Shown here piece by piece: positions 28,063 to 40,704 of a DNA stretch of 64,000 nt. Made by a program: the position numbers and the translations under genes. How positions within the stretch are numbered: position 1 is the stretch's first letter; the number at the start of each line of letters is the position of its first letter. The stretch comes from Salinicola endophyticus (GTDB lineage Bacteria > Pseudomonadota > Gammaproteobacteria > Pseudomonadales > Halomonadaceae), in assembly GCF_040536835.1 (NCBI RefSeq), contig NZ_CP159578.1:3410001-3474000 (forward strand), given 5' to 3'. The notes beneath the pieces are model-generated. The model worked only from the letters and a program-made list of their open reading frames with translations, was not told the DNA's origin and did not search any database.

Positions 28063-28815
28063 ATGCCCCTGCCCCGCTGCCGCTGGCTGCTGCTCGCCAC
28101 CTGCCTGCTGGCCTCGAGCGCGTCCGCCGATCTGTTCTACGCGCCACCGGCGCCCGATGACGAAACGCCCAACTTCAGCGGTAGCGCGGAACTCGGCTAC
28201 ACCCGCCTGACCGGCAACAGCAATACCCAGACGCTGCTGGCCAAGGGGCGCCTGACCTGGCTGACCGGGCGCTTCACCCACACGTTTCGCGCCGAGACGC
28301 GCAGCGTGCAGGACAACGAGAACACCACCAGCGAGCAGTATCTGGTCGCCGGACGCGAGCGCTACGAGCTGAGTGACGACAACTATCTATTCGGCTTCGC
28401 CCGCTGGGAGCGCGACCGCTTCAGCGGCTACGCCTGGCAGTTCACCACCATCGGCGGTTACGGCCGTCAGTTGCTCAACGGCCCCACCCATACCCTCTCC
28501 GCCGAGGTCGGCCCGGGTTATCGCCACGACGACTATGCCGACGACAACAAGGGCAGCGACGATCTGCCGCTGGCCTACTCGGCACTCGACTACACCTACA
28601 ACTTCAGCGAGGACATCTCCTTCGACCAGGAGATGTCGGTGGAAGCGACCCATATCAGTGTGACCACGCGCTCGCTCTCGACCATCACCTCGCAGCTCAA
28701 CTCGCATCTGGCGCTGCGTGTCGCCTACGACGTCAAGAGCAACACCCACCCGCCGCCGGACGCCGACGCCCGCACCGACACCACCACCTCGGTGTCGCTG
28801 TTGTATAGCTGGTGA
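28063..28815 (+). CDS. DUF481 (YdiY-like) outer-membrane beta-barrel protein
   Basis: A 250-residue exported protein. A signal peptide (LLLATCLLASSASA) ends about residue 24. The body has alternating polar/hydrophobic strands typical of a DUF481 barrel (GSAELGYTRLTGNSNTQTLL, YLFGFARWERDRFSGYAWQ). It ends in LLYSW, an aromatic C-terminal residue as needed for BAM recognition. The family is sometimes called salt-induced outer-membrane protein; its ligand is unknown. GGGAGAG precedes the ATG at 28063; an earlier in-frame ATG at 27988 falls in the mrcA terminator. The last codons and stop are part of a 15-bp tandem array. Confidence 0.88.
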   Translation: MPLPRCRWLLLATCLLASSASADLFYAPPAPDDETPNFSGSAELGYTRLTGNSNTQTLLAKGRLTWLTGRFTHTFRAETRSVQDNENTTSEQYLVAGRERYELSDDNYLFGFARWERDRFSGYAWQFTTIGGYGRQLLNGPTHTLSAEVGPGYRHDDYADDNKGSDDLPLAYSALDYTYNFSEDISFDQEMSVEATHISVTTRSLSTITSQLNSHLALRVAYDVKSNTHPPPDADARTDTTTSVSLLYSW

Positions 28816-28861
28816 GTGTATAGCTGGTGAGTGTATAGCTGGTGAGTGTACAGCTGGTGAG
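28802..28861 (+). repeat. Four 15-bp tandem units spanning the stop codon of the DUF481 gene
   Basis: Three identical copies of TGTATAGCTGGTGAG and one with a single change (TGTACAGCTGGTGAG). Each unit encodes the terminal Tyr-Ser-Trp-stop in frame, so the functional gene end is repeated three more times downstream of itself. Confidence 0.95.
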
Positions 28862-28934
28862 CCCGGCGGGCGCCGCAACCACACCACGCAGACACACCCG
28901 GCGAGCGCCGGTTCTCACAGATGTCCCAAACGAC

Positions 28935-28958
28935 ACTGCCGCCCCGAGGGGCGGCAGT
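28935..28958. terminator. Bidirectional hairpin between the DUF481 gene and maeB
   Basis: ACTGCCGCCCC and GGGGCGGCAGT form an almost uninterrupted stem in the spacer of two convergent genes. T-richness is modest on both sides. Confidence 0.7.
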
Positions 28959-28988
28959 GATGTCATCTAGAACGCCACGGCGGTCGTA

Positions 28989-30257
<1,269 letters not shown>

Positions 30258-30293
30258 GAGCTTTTTCTCGTATCCAGGTCATTGGGTGGCGCC

Positions 30294-30322
30294 AGCCTAA
30301 CGGAAAACCCCGCCCCGGACAA
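30294..30322 (-). promoter_or_regulatory. Sigma-70 promoter of maeB
   Basis: On the minus strand TTGTCC (30317-30322) and TAGGCT (30294-30299) are 17 bp apart, about 37 bp before the maeB ATG. Confidence 0.55.
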
Positions 30323-30620
30323 CGCGAACACATTGTTGGAGCTTGGCGACCATTGAATACCTTTTTGACTCATATCGCAGCCATTTGCTGCAACTTATAT
30401 CTGACCGACCAGCCATAGAGCATCCCTTATTGCAACGCCCACGCGCCTTGCGTACTGCTGCTCGCCGGGGAGCCGACACCGGCACCGGCACCGGACGCTG
30501 CTCGGAAGAGAAAGAAGAAGGGAGACGAGAGGATCAAAGACAAGAAGAGAACAGCGCTCGAAGAGGCGTGGATCGAGCCAGGCACGCGTAGAGCCAGGCA
30601 AGACAGGAGGGCCAGAACGA
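30323..30620. other. Noncoding spacer between maeB and rpmE
   Basis: No supportable gene. It holds a triple ACCGGC repeat near 30480 and a strongly purine-rich stretch (A/G) at about 30508-30566. A TTG-initiated frame of 82 codons crosses it but has no ribosome site and a low-complexity C-terminus. Confidence 0.55.
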
Positions 30621-30649
30621 CAATGCCCCGGCCAGGGCCGGGGCATTGT
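30620..30649 (-). terminator. Terminator of rpmE
   Basis: CAATGCCCCGGCC and GGCCGGGGCATTG form a 13-bp perfect stem, followed on the minus strand by TCGTTCTG. Confidence 0.75.
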
Positions 30650-30711
30650 TGTCGGTCAGCGACGTTTCGGTCAGCGACCGGGCCGAGCGCGAGCGCTCGG
30701 CGTGACGTCGT

Positions 30712-30927
30712 TCAGCCGCGACGCACGGCAGCACCGAAGCGCTTGTTGAAGCGCTCGACGCGACCACCGGTGGTCGCCTGCTTCTGCTTGCCGGTGTAGA
30801 ACGGGTGGCACTGGGAGCAGACGTCGATATGGAAATCTTCGCTCGCCGTGGTACCGACGCTGTGAGTCGCACCGCAGGAGCAAGTCGCGGTGACCTTCTT
30901 GTATTCGGGGTGAATAGCCTGTTTCAT
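30712..30927 (-). CDS. rpmE: 50S ribosomal protein L31 (zinc-binding form)
   Basis: A 71-residue L31. The four zinc ligands Cys16, Cys18, Cys37 and Cys40 are present, so this is the C+ form rather than the zinc-independent paralogue. The ATG at 30925-30927 has GAGG 6-9 bases upstream; a start 10 codons earlier would add a tail not seen in the family. It is divergent from priA, a conserved arrangement, and its promoter overlaps the priA start region. Confidence 0.97.
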   Translation of the reverse strand: MKQAIHPEYKKVTATCSCGATHSVGTTASEDFHIDVCSQCHPFYTGKQKQATTGGRVERFNKRFGAAVRRG

Positions 30928-31108
30928 CGTGAAGCCTCGCTGGCAGTGTACCGCCACCTGATCGTTTGCCAGGCACCGTACACGGATAGGGATTAGCGGT
31001 TGACTCCCGCGCGACCGGAACGCCTGGAATCCCGAAGTTTCGCGGCACCGGACTTGCCCGGCGGCGCCACCTCGGATAAAAGACGCACCCTACGTCGGAA
31101 GGCGCAGC

Positions 31109-31137
31109 ATTCTAGCACTGTTCTGGATGGAGGCCAA
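31109..31137 (-). promoter_or_regulatory. Sigma-70 promoter of rpmE, overlapping the priA ribosome site
   Basis: On the minus strand TTGGCC (31132-31137) and TAGAAT (31109-31114) are 17 bp apart. The -35 box abuts the priA TTG start and overlaps its GGAGG. Confidence 0.65.
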
Positions 31138-33387
<2,250 letters not shown>

Positions 33388-33537
33388 GCGGCCCCGTATT
33401 CGCTCGACATCTCGCCGGTGGCCGGCGCATCAGGGTTTAAAGCCCGTGCGCAATCATCGATAATGGCGGCCTTTTACCCGCGCCAAGCTCGGGTGACCAT
33501 GCCCCGGGCGACAGGCCCCACGACTACGAAGCAGGCC

Positions 33538-35223
33538 ATGAAAGAGACGATCATCCAACTGCTCGACGACGCCGTCGCGGCACTCAAACAGCGCGGCGAG
33601 CTGCCGGCCGACGTCACGCCGGCGATCAAGGTCGACCCGGCCCGCGACAAGGCCCACGGCGACTACGCCACCAACCTCGCCCTGGTGCTGGCAAAGCCGG
33701 CCGGCCTCAAGCCGCGCGAGCTGGCCGACAAGCTGGTCGCGGCGCTGCCGGCGAGCGACGCCGTGCGTCAGGTGGAGATCGCCGGGCCCGGGTTCATCAA
33801 CTTCTTCGCCGCCACCGACGCCATCGCCGGCGTGGTCAGCGCCATCCTCGACGCCGGCGACACCTTCGGTCGCAGCCTCAAGGGTGCCGGCGAGAAGGTG
33901 CAGGTGGAGTTCGTCTCGGCCAACCCCACCGGCCCGCTGCACGTCGGCCACGGCCGCGGCGCGGCGATCGGCGACTGCTTGAGCCGTCTGCTCGAGGCCA
34001 CCGGTTACGATGTCACCTCGGAGTTCTACTACAACGATGCCGGGGCCCAGATCGACAACCTGATGCGCTCGGTCAAGGCCCGCGTCCACGGCCTCACCCC
34101 GGAGGATGCCGAGTGGCCGGCGGACGGCTATCGCGGTGACTACATCGCCGACGTGGCCAAGGCCTACCTGGCCGGCGAGACGGTGACCGCCGACGACCGC
34201 GAGGTGACCGCTGCCGCCGACCCCGAGGACGAGGCGGCGATCCGCGCCTTCGCCGTGGCCTACCTGCGCCGCGAGCAGGATCTCGACCTCAAGGCGTTCG
34301 AGGTCGAGTTCGACGTCTACTTCCTCGAGTCCTCGCTCTACGCCGAGGGCCGGGTGGAGGAGACGGTCGAGCAACTGATCGCCAACGGCCACACCTATGA
34401 AGCCGACGGCGCCCTTTGGCTGCGCACTACCGCATTCGGTGACGACAAGGACCGGGTGATGCGCAAGTCCGACGGCAGCTACACCTACTTCGTGCCGGAT
34501 GTCGCCTACCACCACAACAAGTGGCAGCGTGGCTTCACCCGGGTGATCGACGAGCAGGGCGCCGATCACCACTCCACGGTGACCCGGGTACGCGCCGGGC
34601 TGCAGGCGCTCGAGGTCGGCATCCCCCAGGGCTGGCCCGACTACGTGCTGCACCAGATGGTGCTGGTGACACGCTCCGGGGTCGAGGTCAAACTCTCCAA
34701 GCGCGCCGGCAGCTATGTCACCCTGCGCGATCTGATCGACGAGGTCGGGCGCGATGCCACGCGCTATTTCCTCGCCGCGCGCCGCGCCGACTCGCAGCTC
34801 ACCTTCGATATCGATCTGGCCCGTTCGCAGACCAACGACAACCCGGTCTACTACATCCAGTATGCCCATGCCCGGGTCTGCAGCGTGCTGCGCAAGGCGG
34901 AGCGCGACGGTCTGGCATTCGACCACGCCACCGCCATGGCCAATCTGGAGCGTCTCGACGCCGAGCAGGAGAAGGCGCTGATGAACCGCCTGGCGCGCTA
35001 CCCCGACACCGTGGAGCGCGCCGCCGAGGCCTGCGAGCCGCACCAGATCGCCCAGTACCTGATCGATCTGGCGAGCGATTTCCACACCTGCTACAACGCC
35101 CAGAAAGTCATGGTCGACGATGCCGGACTGCGCAACGCGCGCCTGGCCCTGGGTCTGGCCGCGCGCCAGGTGATCAGCAATGGATTGGCGCTGCTCGGCG
35201 TCAGTGCCCCCGAGGAGATGTAG
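33538..35223 (+). CDS. argS: Arginyl-tRNA synthetase
   Basis: A 561-residue class I synthetase. The N-terminal Add-1 domain covers about residues 1-110, the HIGH-type motif is HVGHGRG in [18 protein letters not shown], and the KMSK-like site reads VKLSKRAG. The C-terminal alpha-helical anticodon-binding domain includes [19 protein letters not shown]. The ATG at 33538 matches the family N-terminus (MKETIIQLL); upstream in-frame codons are not conserved-looking. It lies between priA and the SPOR gene, as in Pseudomonas. Confidence 0.97.
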   Translation: MKETIIQLLDDAVAALKQRGELPADVTPAIKVDPARDKAHGDYATNLALVLAKPAGLKPRELADKLVAALPASDAVRQVEIAGPGFINFFAATDAIAGVVSAILDAGDTFGRSLKGAGEKVQVEFVSANPTGPLHVGHGRGAAIGDCLSRLLEATGYDVTSEFYYNDAGAQIDNLMRSVKARVHGLTPEDAEWPADGYRGDYIADVAKAYLAGETVTADDREVTAAADPEDEAAIRAFAVAYLRREQDLDLKAFEVEFDVYFLESSLYAEGRVEETVEQLIANGHTYEADGALWLRTTAFGDDKDRVMRKSDGSYTYFVPDVAYHHNKWQRGFTRVIDEQGADHHSTVTRVRAGLQALEVGIPQGWPDYVLHQMVLVTRSGVEVKLSKRAGSYVTLRDLIDEVGRDATRYFLAARRADSQLTFDIDLARSQTNDNPVYYIQYAHARVCSVLRKAERDGLAFDHATAMANLERLDAEQEKALMNRLARYPDTVERAAEACEPHQIAQYLIDLASDFHTCYNAQKVMVDDAGLRNARLALGLAARQVISNGLALLGVSAPEEM

Positions 35224-35226
35224 AGG

Positions 35227-35904
35227 ATGGCCAGACGCCCCGCGCAGAACTCACGTGCCGCGCCCAAGGGCGCGACTACCCGCGCCCGCGCGCGCAGTTC
35301 AGGCAATAGCCAGGGGGTCAGCGGTATCCCCGGCTGGCTGTGGGCGATCGCCGGCCTGATCGGCGGTTTCGCGCTGTCGCAGTATCTCGATCACACCTCG
35401 CCGGAGCCGGTGGCCGCAGTGGTACCCAAGCCGGCCAGCCAGTCGAGCAGCAGCGCGTCCAGCGGCGGCGGCAGCGAGAGCGGCAAGGCAGGCACCAGCA
35501 GCGCCCAGCCGGCCACGCCCACCTTCGAGTTCTACACCCTGCTGCCGGAAACCGAGGTGATCGCGCCGAACAGCAGCAGTAGCAGCAGCCCCGAGGCCAC
35601 CGCCAAGGCCAACCAGGAGGCAGCGGCCGACGATGCCGCCAACCAGACCAAGCAGCCCGCCGCGACCGGCAGCTACATGCTGCAGGCGGCATCGTTCCGC
35701 GATATCGCCGATGCCGAACGGCTCGCCAACCGGCTCAAGGATTTCGGTCTGCTGGCCAAGATCACCGACGTGCGCGCCAACGGCAATCAGATCTGGCACC
35801 GGGTCCAGGTCGGCCCCTATCGCGATACCCGCGAGCTCAATCGGGCCCAGGATCTGATGGTGACACAGGGTATCGAGCCGCTGATGATCCGGCTGCAGAA
35901 CTAG
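35227..35904 (+). CDS. SPOR-domain membrane protein (FtsN-like)
   Basis: A 225-residue bitopic protein. The Arg-rich cytoplasmic tail (1-33) is followed by one membrane helix at about 34-53 (GWLWAIAGLIGGFALSQYL), a low-complexity Ser/Ala-rich periplasmic linker, and a SPOR domain from about 148 (GSYMLQAASFRDIADAERLA ending WHRVQVGPYRD). SPOR domains bind denuded septal peptidoglycan. Position after argS and before hslVU is where FtsN-like proteins occur. It starts 3 bp after the argS stop. Its TAG stop coincides with the left end of a 47-bp repeat. Confidence 0.88.
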   Translation: MARRPAQNSRAAPKGATTRARARSSGNSQGVSGIPGWLWAIAGLIGGFALSQYLDHTSPEPVAAVVPKPASQSSSSASSGGGSESGKAGTSSAQPATPTFEFYTLLPETEVIAPNSSSSSSPEATAKANQEAAADDAANQTKQPAATGSYMLQAASFRDIADAERLANRLKDFGLLAKITDVRANGNQIWHRVQVGPYRDTRELNRAQDLMVTQGIEPLMIRLQN

Positions 35905-35950
35905 GCTCTGTACGAAAACTGCCTGCGCTCGCCGACTTTTCGTACAAACC
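35904..35950 (-). repeat. 47-bp internally deleted inverted-repeat element (type A)
   Basis: The ends GGCTCTGTACGAAAA and TTTTCGTACAAACC are inverted repeats. Read on the minus strand it equals the first about 25 bp of the element at 42369 joined to its last about 25 bp at the shared GAGCG, so about 95 bp of the middle are missing. Confidence 0.75.
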
Positions 35951-35983
35951 TTACGGGCTCTCTCCTCTGGGATCTTGTCTGCC

Positions 35984-36002
35984 CCGGGCCTAGTTGGCCC
36001 GG
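35984..36002 (+). terminator. Terminator after the argS-SPOR unit
   Basis: CCGGGCC and GGCCCGG form a stem with a TAGTT loop, followed by AAGTCTTTCC. Confidence 0.55.
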
Positions 36003-36137
36003 AAGTCTTTCCGCCCTGCCCGCCTTGGATCGCTCAAGCCGATCGATCCGGGGCGGAGAGGCGCTGCCCACGCATCTTCCCACGCTCCTACCCAACCAGC
36101 TCTTTTCCCGTCTTCGACCTATCTATCCAGATTAGAG

Positions 36138-36298
36138 CCCATTTCCAACCCCATCCGACGATGGGCGCCGGGGGTAGGGCAAAGCGAGGGTCCTTTGCCA
36201 GGGATGGCAAAGGTAGCGCCCAGGGAAGGGTTTACAGCGCCCTCGCGACGCCCTGCCGCCGGATAAGCCCACGTCGTCTAGCGGTTGTGAAAGGCGCT
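36138..36298 (+). repeat. 160-bp repeat B, copy 1
   Basis: It matches 38503-38664 in the same orientation with only about a dozen differences. An internal perfect hairpin (CCTTTGCCA, GGGA, TGGCAAAGG) is at 36192-36213, framed by GGGCGC and GCGCCC. Short frames read across it are artefacts. Confidence 0.9.
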
Positions 36299-36318
36299 CA
36301 TAGATCGGCCGCCCCGCC

Positions 36319-36360
36319 ACCTTCGATAACCCGCTTAGCTTGATTTCCGTCCCGACTGCC
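36319..36360 (+). promoter_or_regulatory. Possible heat-shock (sigma-32) promoter of hslVU
   Basis: CTTGATT followed 13 bp later by CCCGCACC resembles CTTGAAA / CCCCATNT in part only. hslVU is a classical sigma-32 target, which is the main reason to propose it. Confidence 0.3.
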
Positions 36361-36380
36361 CGCACCTCTGCCAGCACGGC

Positions 36381-36412
36381 GCATCGCGATCTCGCGATGC
36401 CGCGCGTCTTTT
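36381..36412 (+). promoter_or_regulatory. Hairpin plus T-tract in the hslV leader
   Basis: A perfect 9-bp stem GCATCGCGA / TCGCGATGC with a 2-base loop is followed by CGCGCGTCTTTTT. It lies about 100 bp before hslV and looks like an intrinsic terminator or attenuator. It could instead be a stabilising leader stem-loop. Confidence 0.55.
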
Positions 36413-36509
36413 TCGGCGCCGTCGGGTGGTTGCCGGCCGCCCGACCCACAGCGGTCGCGGCGGATCGTTTCAGATCGGCTCCCGACGGCGCGCCATAAGG
36501 AGTAGCTTG

Positions 36510-37028
36510 ATGACCACAATCGTATCCGTGCGCCGTGGCGACCAGGTCGCGCTGGCGGGAGATGGCCAGGTATCGCTGGGCAACACGGTGATGAAGGGCA
36601 ATGCCAGCAAGGTCCGCCGGCTCTATCGTGGCCAGGTTCTGGCCGGTTTCGCCGGCGGCACCGCCGACGCCTTCACCCTGTTCGAACGCTTCGAGGCCCA
36701 GCTCGAGAAGTACCAGGGCCACCTGACCAAGGCCGCGGTGGAGCTGGCCAAGGAGTGGCGTACCGACCGTGCCCTGCGCCGCCTCGAAGCGATGCTGGCG
36801 GTGGCCGACAAGAGCGCTTCGCTGATCATCACCGGCAACGGTGACGTGGTCGAACCGGAGCGCGGCATCATCGCCATCGGCTCCGGCGGGCACTTCGCCC
36901 AGGCCTCGGCCCGCGCACTGCTCGAGAACACCGAGCTCGGCGCCCGCGACATCACCGAGAAGTCGCTCAACATCGCCGCCGACATCTGCGTCTTCACCAA
37001 TCACCACATCACGCTCGAAGAGCTGTGA
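36510..37028 (+). CDS. hslV: ATP-dependent protease subunit HslV
   Basis: A 172-residue proteasome-like peptidase; the catalytic Thr is residue 2 after Met removal ([20 protein letters not shown]). Gly-rich GNASKVRRL and [17 protein letters not shown] are typical. It forms dodecamers capped by HslU. The ATG at 36510 has AAGGAG upstream; the 28 codons before it in frame belong to the leader. It is co-transcribed with hslU (14-bp gap). Two direct repeats flank the pair. Confidence 0.98.
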   Translation: MTTIVSVRRGDQVALAGDGQVSLGNTVMKGNASKVRRLYRGQVLAGFAGGTADAFTLFERFEAQLEKYQGHLTKAAVELAKEWRTDRALRRLEAMLAVADKSASLIITGNGDVVEPERGIIAIGSGGHFAQASARALLENTELGARDITEKSLNIAADICVFTNHHITLEEL

Positions 37029-37042
37029 CGAGAGCGAGTGCC

Positions 37043-38416
37043 ATGACCCAGGATACCCAGAACGCCCTCCCGGCACCGACCGACACGCAGTCGGCGATGA
37101 CCCCACGCGAGATCGTCCATTCGCTGGACCAGTACATCATCGGCCAGCACGACGCCAAGCGCGCGGTGGCGATCGCCCTGCGCAACCGCTGGCGCCGCAT
37201 GCGCCTGGACGCCGACATGCGCGGCGAGATCGTGCCCAAGAACATTCTGATGATCGGCCCCACCGGCGTGGGCAAGACCGAGATCGCGCGGCGTCTGGCC
37301 AAGCTCGCCGGCGCCCCCTTCCTCAAGGTCGAGGCGACCAAGTTCACCGAGGTCGGCTACGTCGGCCGCGACGTCGAGTCGATCGTGCGCGACCTGATGG
37401 AAATGTCGATCAAGATGGTGCGCGAGCAGGCCAAGACCGAGGTCCGCAACAAGGCCGAGGATGCCGCGGAGGAGCGCATTCTCGATGCCCTGCTGCCGCG
37501 CCCGCGGGGCAGCGAGTACGACAGCGGTCGCGACGACTCCGGCACGCGCCAGGTGTTCCGCAAGAAACTGCGCGAAGGCCAGCTCGACGACAAGGAGATC
37601 GATATCGAGGTCACGCCGGCGAGCCAGGGCATCGACATCATGACCCCGCCGGGCATGGAGGAGATGACCAACCAGCTGCAGAGCCTGTTCGCCAACATGG
37701 GCAAGCAGAAGACGGAGAGCCGCCGGGTCACGGTCAAGGAGGCGTGGAAGCTGCTGCAGGACGAGGAAGCCGCCAAGCTGGTCAACGAGGAGGAGATCAA
37801 GCAGCGCGCGCTGGAAGCGGTGGAGCAGAACGGCATCGTGTTCCTCGACGAGATCGACAAGGTCGCCAAGCGCGGCGAGTCCGGCGGCAGCGGCGGCGAC
37901 GTCTCCCGCGAGGGCGTGCAGCGTGATCTGCTGCCGCTGATCGAGGGCTCCACCGTCTCCACCAAGCACGGCATGGTGCGCACCGACCATATCCTGTTCA
38001 TCGCCTCCGGCGCCTTCCACCTCTCCAAGCCCTCGGACCTGATCCCCGAGCTGCAGGGGCGCCTGCCGATACGGGTCGAGCTCACCGCCCTGACCCCGGA
38101 CGACTTCAAGCGCATCCTGACCGAGCCCTCGGCGGCGCTGACCAAGCAGTATCAAGCGCTGCTCGGCACCGAAGGGCTGGAGGTGCAGTTCACCGAAGAC
38201 GGCATCGCGCGGATCGCCGAGATCGCCTGGCAGGTCAACGACGGCACCGAGAACATCGGCGCGCGCCGCCTGCACACGGTGATGGAGCGGCTGCTCGAGG
38301 AGGCCTCTTACCAGGGCGGCGACTTCACGAGCCCCTTGGTGGTGGATGGCGCCTACGTCGACGCCCAGCTCGGCGAGCTGGCGGTGGACGAGGATCTGTC
38401 GCGCTATATTCTGTAA
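37043..38416 (+). CDS. hslU: ATP-dependent protease ATPase subunit HslU
   Basis: A 457-residue AAA+ unfoldase partner of HslV. It opens with [17 protein letters not shown] after a 19-residue extension. Walker A is GPTGVGKT at 72-79, the pore loop GYVGRD follows, and Walker B is IVFLDEID. The intermediate domain occupies about 110-240, and the C-terminus ends in DLSRYIL, which inserts into HslV. The start at 37043 has GAGAGCGAG upstream; a GTG at 37025 overlapping the hslV stop is an alternative. Confidence 0.97.
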   Translation: MTQDTQNALPAPTDTQSAMTPREIVHSLDQYIIGQHDAKRAVAIALRNRWRRMRLDADMRGEIVPKNILMIGPTGVGKTEIARRLAKLAGAPFLKVEATKFTEVGYVGRDVESIVRDLMEMSIKMVREQAKTEVRNKAEDAAEERILDALLPRPRGSEYDSGRDDSGTRQVFRKKLREGQLDDKEIDIEVTPASQGIDIMTPPGMEEMTNQLQSLFANMGKQKTESRRVTVKEAWKLLQDEEAAKLVNEEEIKQRALEAVEQNGIVFLDEIDKVAKRGESGGSGGDVSREGVQRDLLPLIEGSTVSTKHGMVRTDHILFIASGAFHLSKPSDLIPELQGRLPIRVELTALTPDDFKRILTEPSAALTKQYQALLGTEGLEVQFTEDGIARIAEIAWQVNDGTENIGARRLHTVMERLLEEASYQGGDFTSPLVVDGAYVDAQLGELAVDEDLSRYIL

Positions 38417-38766
38417 TTCCGAGCGCCGCGGGCATGCCAAGCGCGTGCCCGCAGCCATATCGCCACGCGGCCTCGACGCCCGCAGGACTCGATACACATA
38501 GCGCCTATTTCCAGCCCCTCTGACGATGGGCGCCGGGGGCAGGGCAAAGCGAGGGTCCTTTGCCAGGGATGGCAAAGGTAGCGCCCAGGGAGGGGTTCAC
38601 AGCGCCCTCGCGACGCCCTGCCACCGGATGAGCCCACGTCTTCTAGCGGTTGTGAAAGGCGTTCTAAGGCCTGATGGCCTGCGACGTCTCGGGGCTTGCG
38701 GGCGTCGTCCGTCGCGCCGCTCGTCTTCTTCACATGGGCGCCTGCACCGCGCCAGGAGGTTTCGCC
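38417..38766. other. 350-bp spacer between hslU and the DUF971 gene
   Basis: Mostly occupied by repeat B copy 2. No terminator with a T-tract was found after hslU; the repeat's own hairpin may serve. The last 50 bp carry the AGGAGG of the next gene. Confidence 0.6.
38503..38664 (+). repeat. 160-bp repeat B, copy 2
   Basis: A direct repeat of 36138-36298, with the same hairpin at 38557-38578. Together the two copies bracket hslVU at about 2.36 kb spacing. Confidence 0.9.
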
Positions 38767-39150
38767 ATGTCCGCCCCCGTCCCCACCCGCGTGCACTACC
38801 ACAAGCGTGACCGTGAGCTCGAACTCGGCTATGCCGACGGCAGCAGCTACCGCCTGGCGATCGAGCTGCTGCGGGTCTACTCGCCCTCGGCCGAGGTGCA
38901 GGGACATCACCCCAGCGAAGCGGTACTACAGACCGGCAAGCGCCATGTCGGGCTGCTCGACGTCACTCAGGCCGGGCGCTATGCGCTCAAGCTGCACTTC
39001 GACGACGGCCACGACAGCGGTCTCTACACCTGGGACTACCTTTACGAGCTGGCGACCGAACAGGAGGCACGCTGGACCGACTACCTGGCGCGGCTGGCAC
39101 AGGCCGGGGCCTCGCGCGAGCCGAGCACGATCCAGATCCATCAGGTGTGA
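38767..39150 (+). CDS. DUF971 domain protein (gamma-butyrobetaine hydroxylase N-domain-like)
   Basis: A 127-residue single-domain protein. The pattern LELGYADGSSYRLAIELLRVYSPSAEVQGH followed by GHDSGLYTWDYLYEL is the DUF971 signature, a fold also found at the N-terminus of gamma-butyrobetaine dioxygenase. Family members have been linked to Fe-S biology, but function here is unknown. It starts after a strong AGGAGG. Its place between hslU and ubiE is as in Pseudomonas. Confidence 0.88.
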   Translation: MSAPVPTRVHYHKRDRELELGYADGSSYRLAIELLRVYSPSAEVQGHHPSEAVLQTGKRHVGLLDVTQAGRYALKLHFDDGHDSGLYTWDYLYELATEQEARWTDYLARLAQAGASREPSTIQIHQV

Positions 39151-39170
39151 GGACGCGGCGCCGCGGCGCA

Positions 39171-39199
39171 AAGACAAGGCCCGGGCCAGACGCTACAAT
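39171..39199 (+). promoter_or_regulatory. Promoter of the ubiE operon
   Basis: AAGACA (39171-39176) and TACAAT (39194-39199) are 17 bp apart, about 105 bp before ubiE. Confidence 0.5.
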
Positions 39200-39304
39200 G
39201 CACCATCGACCGAGTCAGCGAAGACTCGTCCCGCCTGCCCTCGCCGCGGCCGCCGTTGACGGCGTTCGCGCGGCGATCTACAGCGTCTTTTCGGGGAGAA
39301 GCAC

Positions 39305-40051
39305 ATGGACAAGCGCACGACCGACTTCGGCTACGAGCAGGTCGCAGTCGAGGAGAAGGCCGCCCGGGTGGCGGACGTCTTCCATTCGGTGGCCGCGCGC
39401 TACGACGTGATGAACGACCTGATGTCGTTGGGTATCCATCGGCTATGGAAACATCTCACCCTGGAGCGCAGCGGGGTCCGCGCCGGCCATCGGGTGCTCG
39501 ATATCGCCGGCGGTACCGGCGATCTGACGCGCCAGTTCGCCAAGCGCGTCGGCCCCAGCGGCCGGGTGGTGCTGGCCGATATCAACGCCTCGATGCTGCG
39601 GGTCGGGCGTGACAAGCTGATCGACAGCGGCGTCGGTGACAACGTCGAGTACGTGCAGGCCAACGCCGAGAGTCTGCCGTTCCCCGACAACAGTTTCCAC
39701 TGCATCACCATCGCCTTCGGCCTGCGCAACGTCACCGACAAGGATGCCGCGCTGCGCTCGATGACCCGCGTACTCAAGCCCGGCGGGCGTCTGCTGGTGC
39801 TGGAGTTCTCCAAACCGGTCAATGGCCTGCTCTCCAAGGCCTACGACCAGTACTCGTTCCGGGTACTGCCGCAGGTCGGGCGGCTGGTCGCCAACGACGC
39901 CGACAGCTACCGCTATCTGGCCGAGTCGATCCGCATGCATCCGGACCAGGAGACGCTCAAGGGCATGATGCAGGCCGCCGGACTCGAACGCGTCGAGTAC
40001 ACCAACATGACCGGGGGCATCGTCGCCCTGCACCGCGGCATCAAGCTCTGA
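39305..40051 (+). CDS. ubiE: Ubiquinone/menaquinone C-methyltransferase UbiE
   Basis: A 248-residue SAM-dependent methyltransferase of quinone synthesis. Motif I is [17 protein letters not shown], the family signature [17 protein letters not shown] is at about 40, and [17 protein letters not shown] follows. The GGGGAGAAG before the ATG at 39305 supports the start. It begins a tight unit ubiE-ubiJ-ubiB (gaps of 2 and -4 bp). Confidence 0.97.
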   Translation: MDKRTTDFGYEQVAVEEKAARVADVFHSVAARYDVMNDLMSLGIHRLWKHLTLERSGVRAGHRVLDIAGGTGDLTRQFAKRVGPSGRVVLADINASMLRVGRDKLIDSGVGDNVEYVQANAESLPFPDNSFHCITIAFGLRNVTDKDAALRSMTRVLKPGGRLLVLEFSKPVNGLLSKAYDQYSFRVLPQVGRLVANDADSYRYLAESIRMHPDQETLKGMMQAAGLERVEYTNMTGGIVALHRGIKL

Positions 40052-40053
40052 GC

Positions 40054-40704
40054 ATGGCTGGCGTGGTCGACAACTTCACGCTGGTGGCCGCGGAGCGGGC
40101 CATCGCGCGTCTGCTGGCGCGGGACCCCGCGACCCCCGCACGCCTGCGCCCCCTCGCCGGCCGCAGCCTGCGCCTGGTGAGCGCCACCCCGCCACTGGCG
40201 CTGCGGATGGGCTTCACCGACACCGGCATACGCCTCTCCCGGATCAGCGACTGGCAGCAGCACGACGACCTGGTGATCGGCGTCGACCGCCACGTGCTCG
40301 AGCGCTGGGTCGCCGGCGATTCGCTGGAGCGTCTGCTGTTCAACGGCGATCTCGACGTCAGTGGCGATACCGGCATGCTGGCGCCGCTGCAGACGCTGCT
40401 GCTCGACCTCGACCTCGACTGGGAGGGCGCGCTGGCCCAGACCCTCGGCGCCACGCCGGCCCACGGCCTGGCCCGCGGGCTCGGCTATCTGACCCGCCAG
40501 GCGCGAGCCAGCGCCGGCGAGTGGCAGCAGGACTGGCGCGAGTATCTGTTCGAGGAAGCGCGGCTGGTGCCCGGACAGGATCAGCTCGAGGTCGCGCGTG
40601 ATGCCCTGAGCGCGCTACGCCTGCGCATCGACCGTATCTCGGCGCGGGTCACCCGTCTCGAGCGCGAACACACGGCCAGTGCCGCACAGGAGCCGCGCCC
40701 ATGA
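40054..40704 (+). CDS. ubiJ: Ubiquinone biosynthesis accessory factor UbiJ (SCP2 domain)
   Basis: A 216-residue soluble protein. An N-terminal SCP2-like lipid-binding domain covers roughly 10-130 ([20 protein letters not shown]), followed by a helical C-terminal part ([19 protein letters not shown]). UbiJ organises the late ubiquinone enzymes and presents the hydrophobic intermediate. It sits between ubiE and ubiB and overlaps ubiB by 4 bp. Confidence 0.92.
   Translation: MAGVVDNFTLVAAERAIARLLARDPATPARLRPLAGRSLRLVSATPPLALRMGFTDTGIRLSRISDWQQHDDLVIGVDRHVLERWVAGDSLERLLFNGDLDVSGDTGMLAPLQTLLLDLDLDWEGALAQTLGATPAHGLARGLGYLTRQARASAGEWQQDWREYLFEEARLVPGQDQLEVARDALSALRLRIDRISARVTRLEREHTASAAQEPRP

Larger units (their letters stand above)
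35905..36509. other. 605-bp spacer before hslV, mostly repeats and leader
   Basis: In order it holds the small type A element, a terminator hairpin, a pyrimidine-rich stretch, the 160-bp repeat B1 (36138-36298) and the hslV leader with a strong hairpin. No open frame in it has a ribosome site or a recognisable product. Confidence 0.6.

Noticed and set aside
30343..30591. TTG-started 82-codon frame between maeB and rpmE
   Set aside because: No ribosome site, low-complexity Arg/Glu tail, no family resemblance.
36174..36343. Short frames across the two repeat B copies
   Set aside because: They arise from the repeat sequence itself in the same reading frame at both copies; no start signals.
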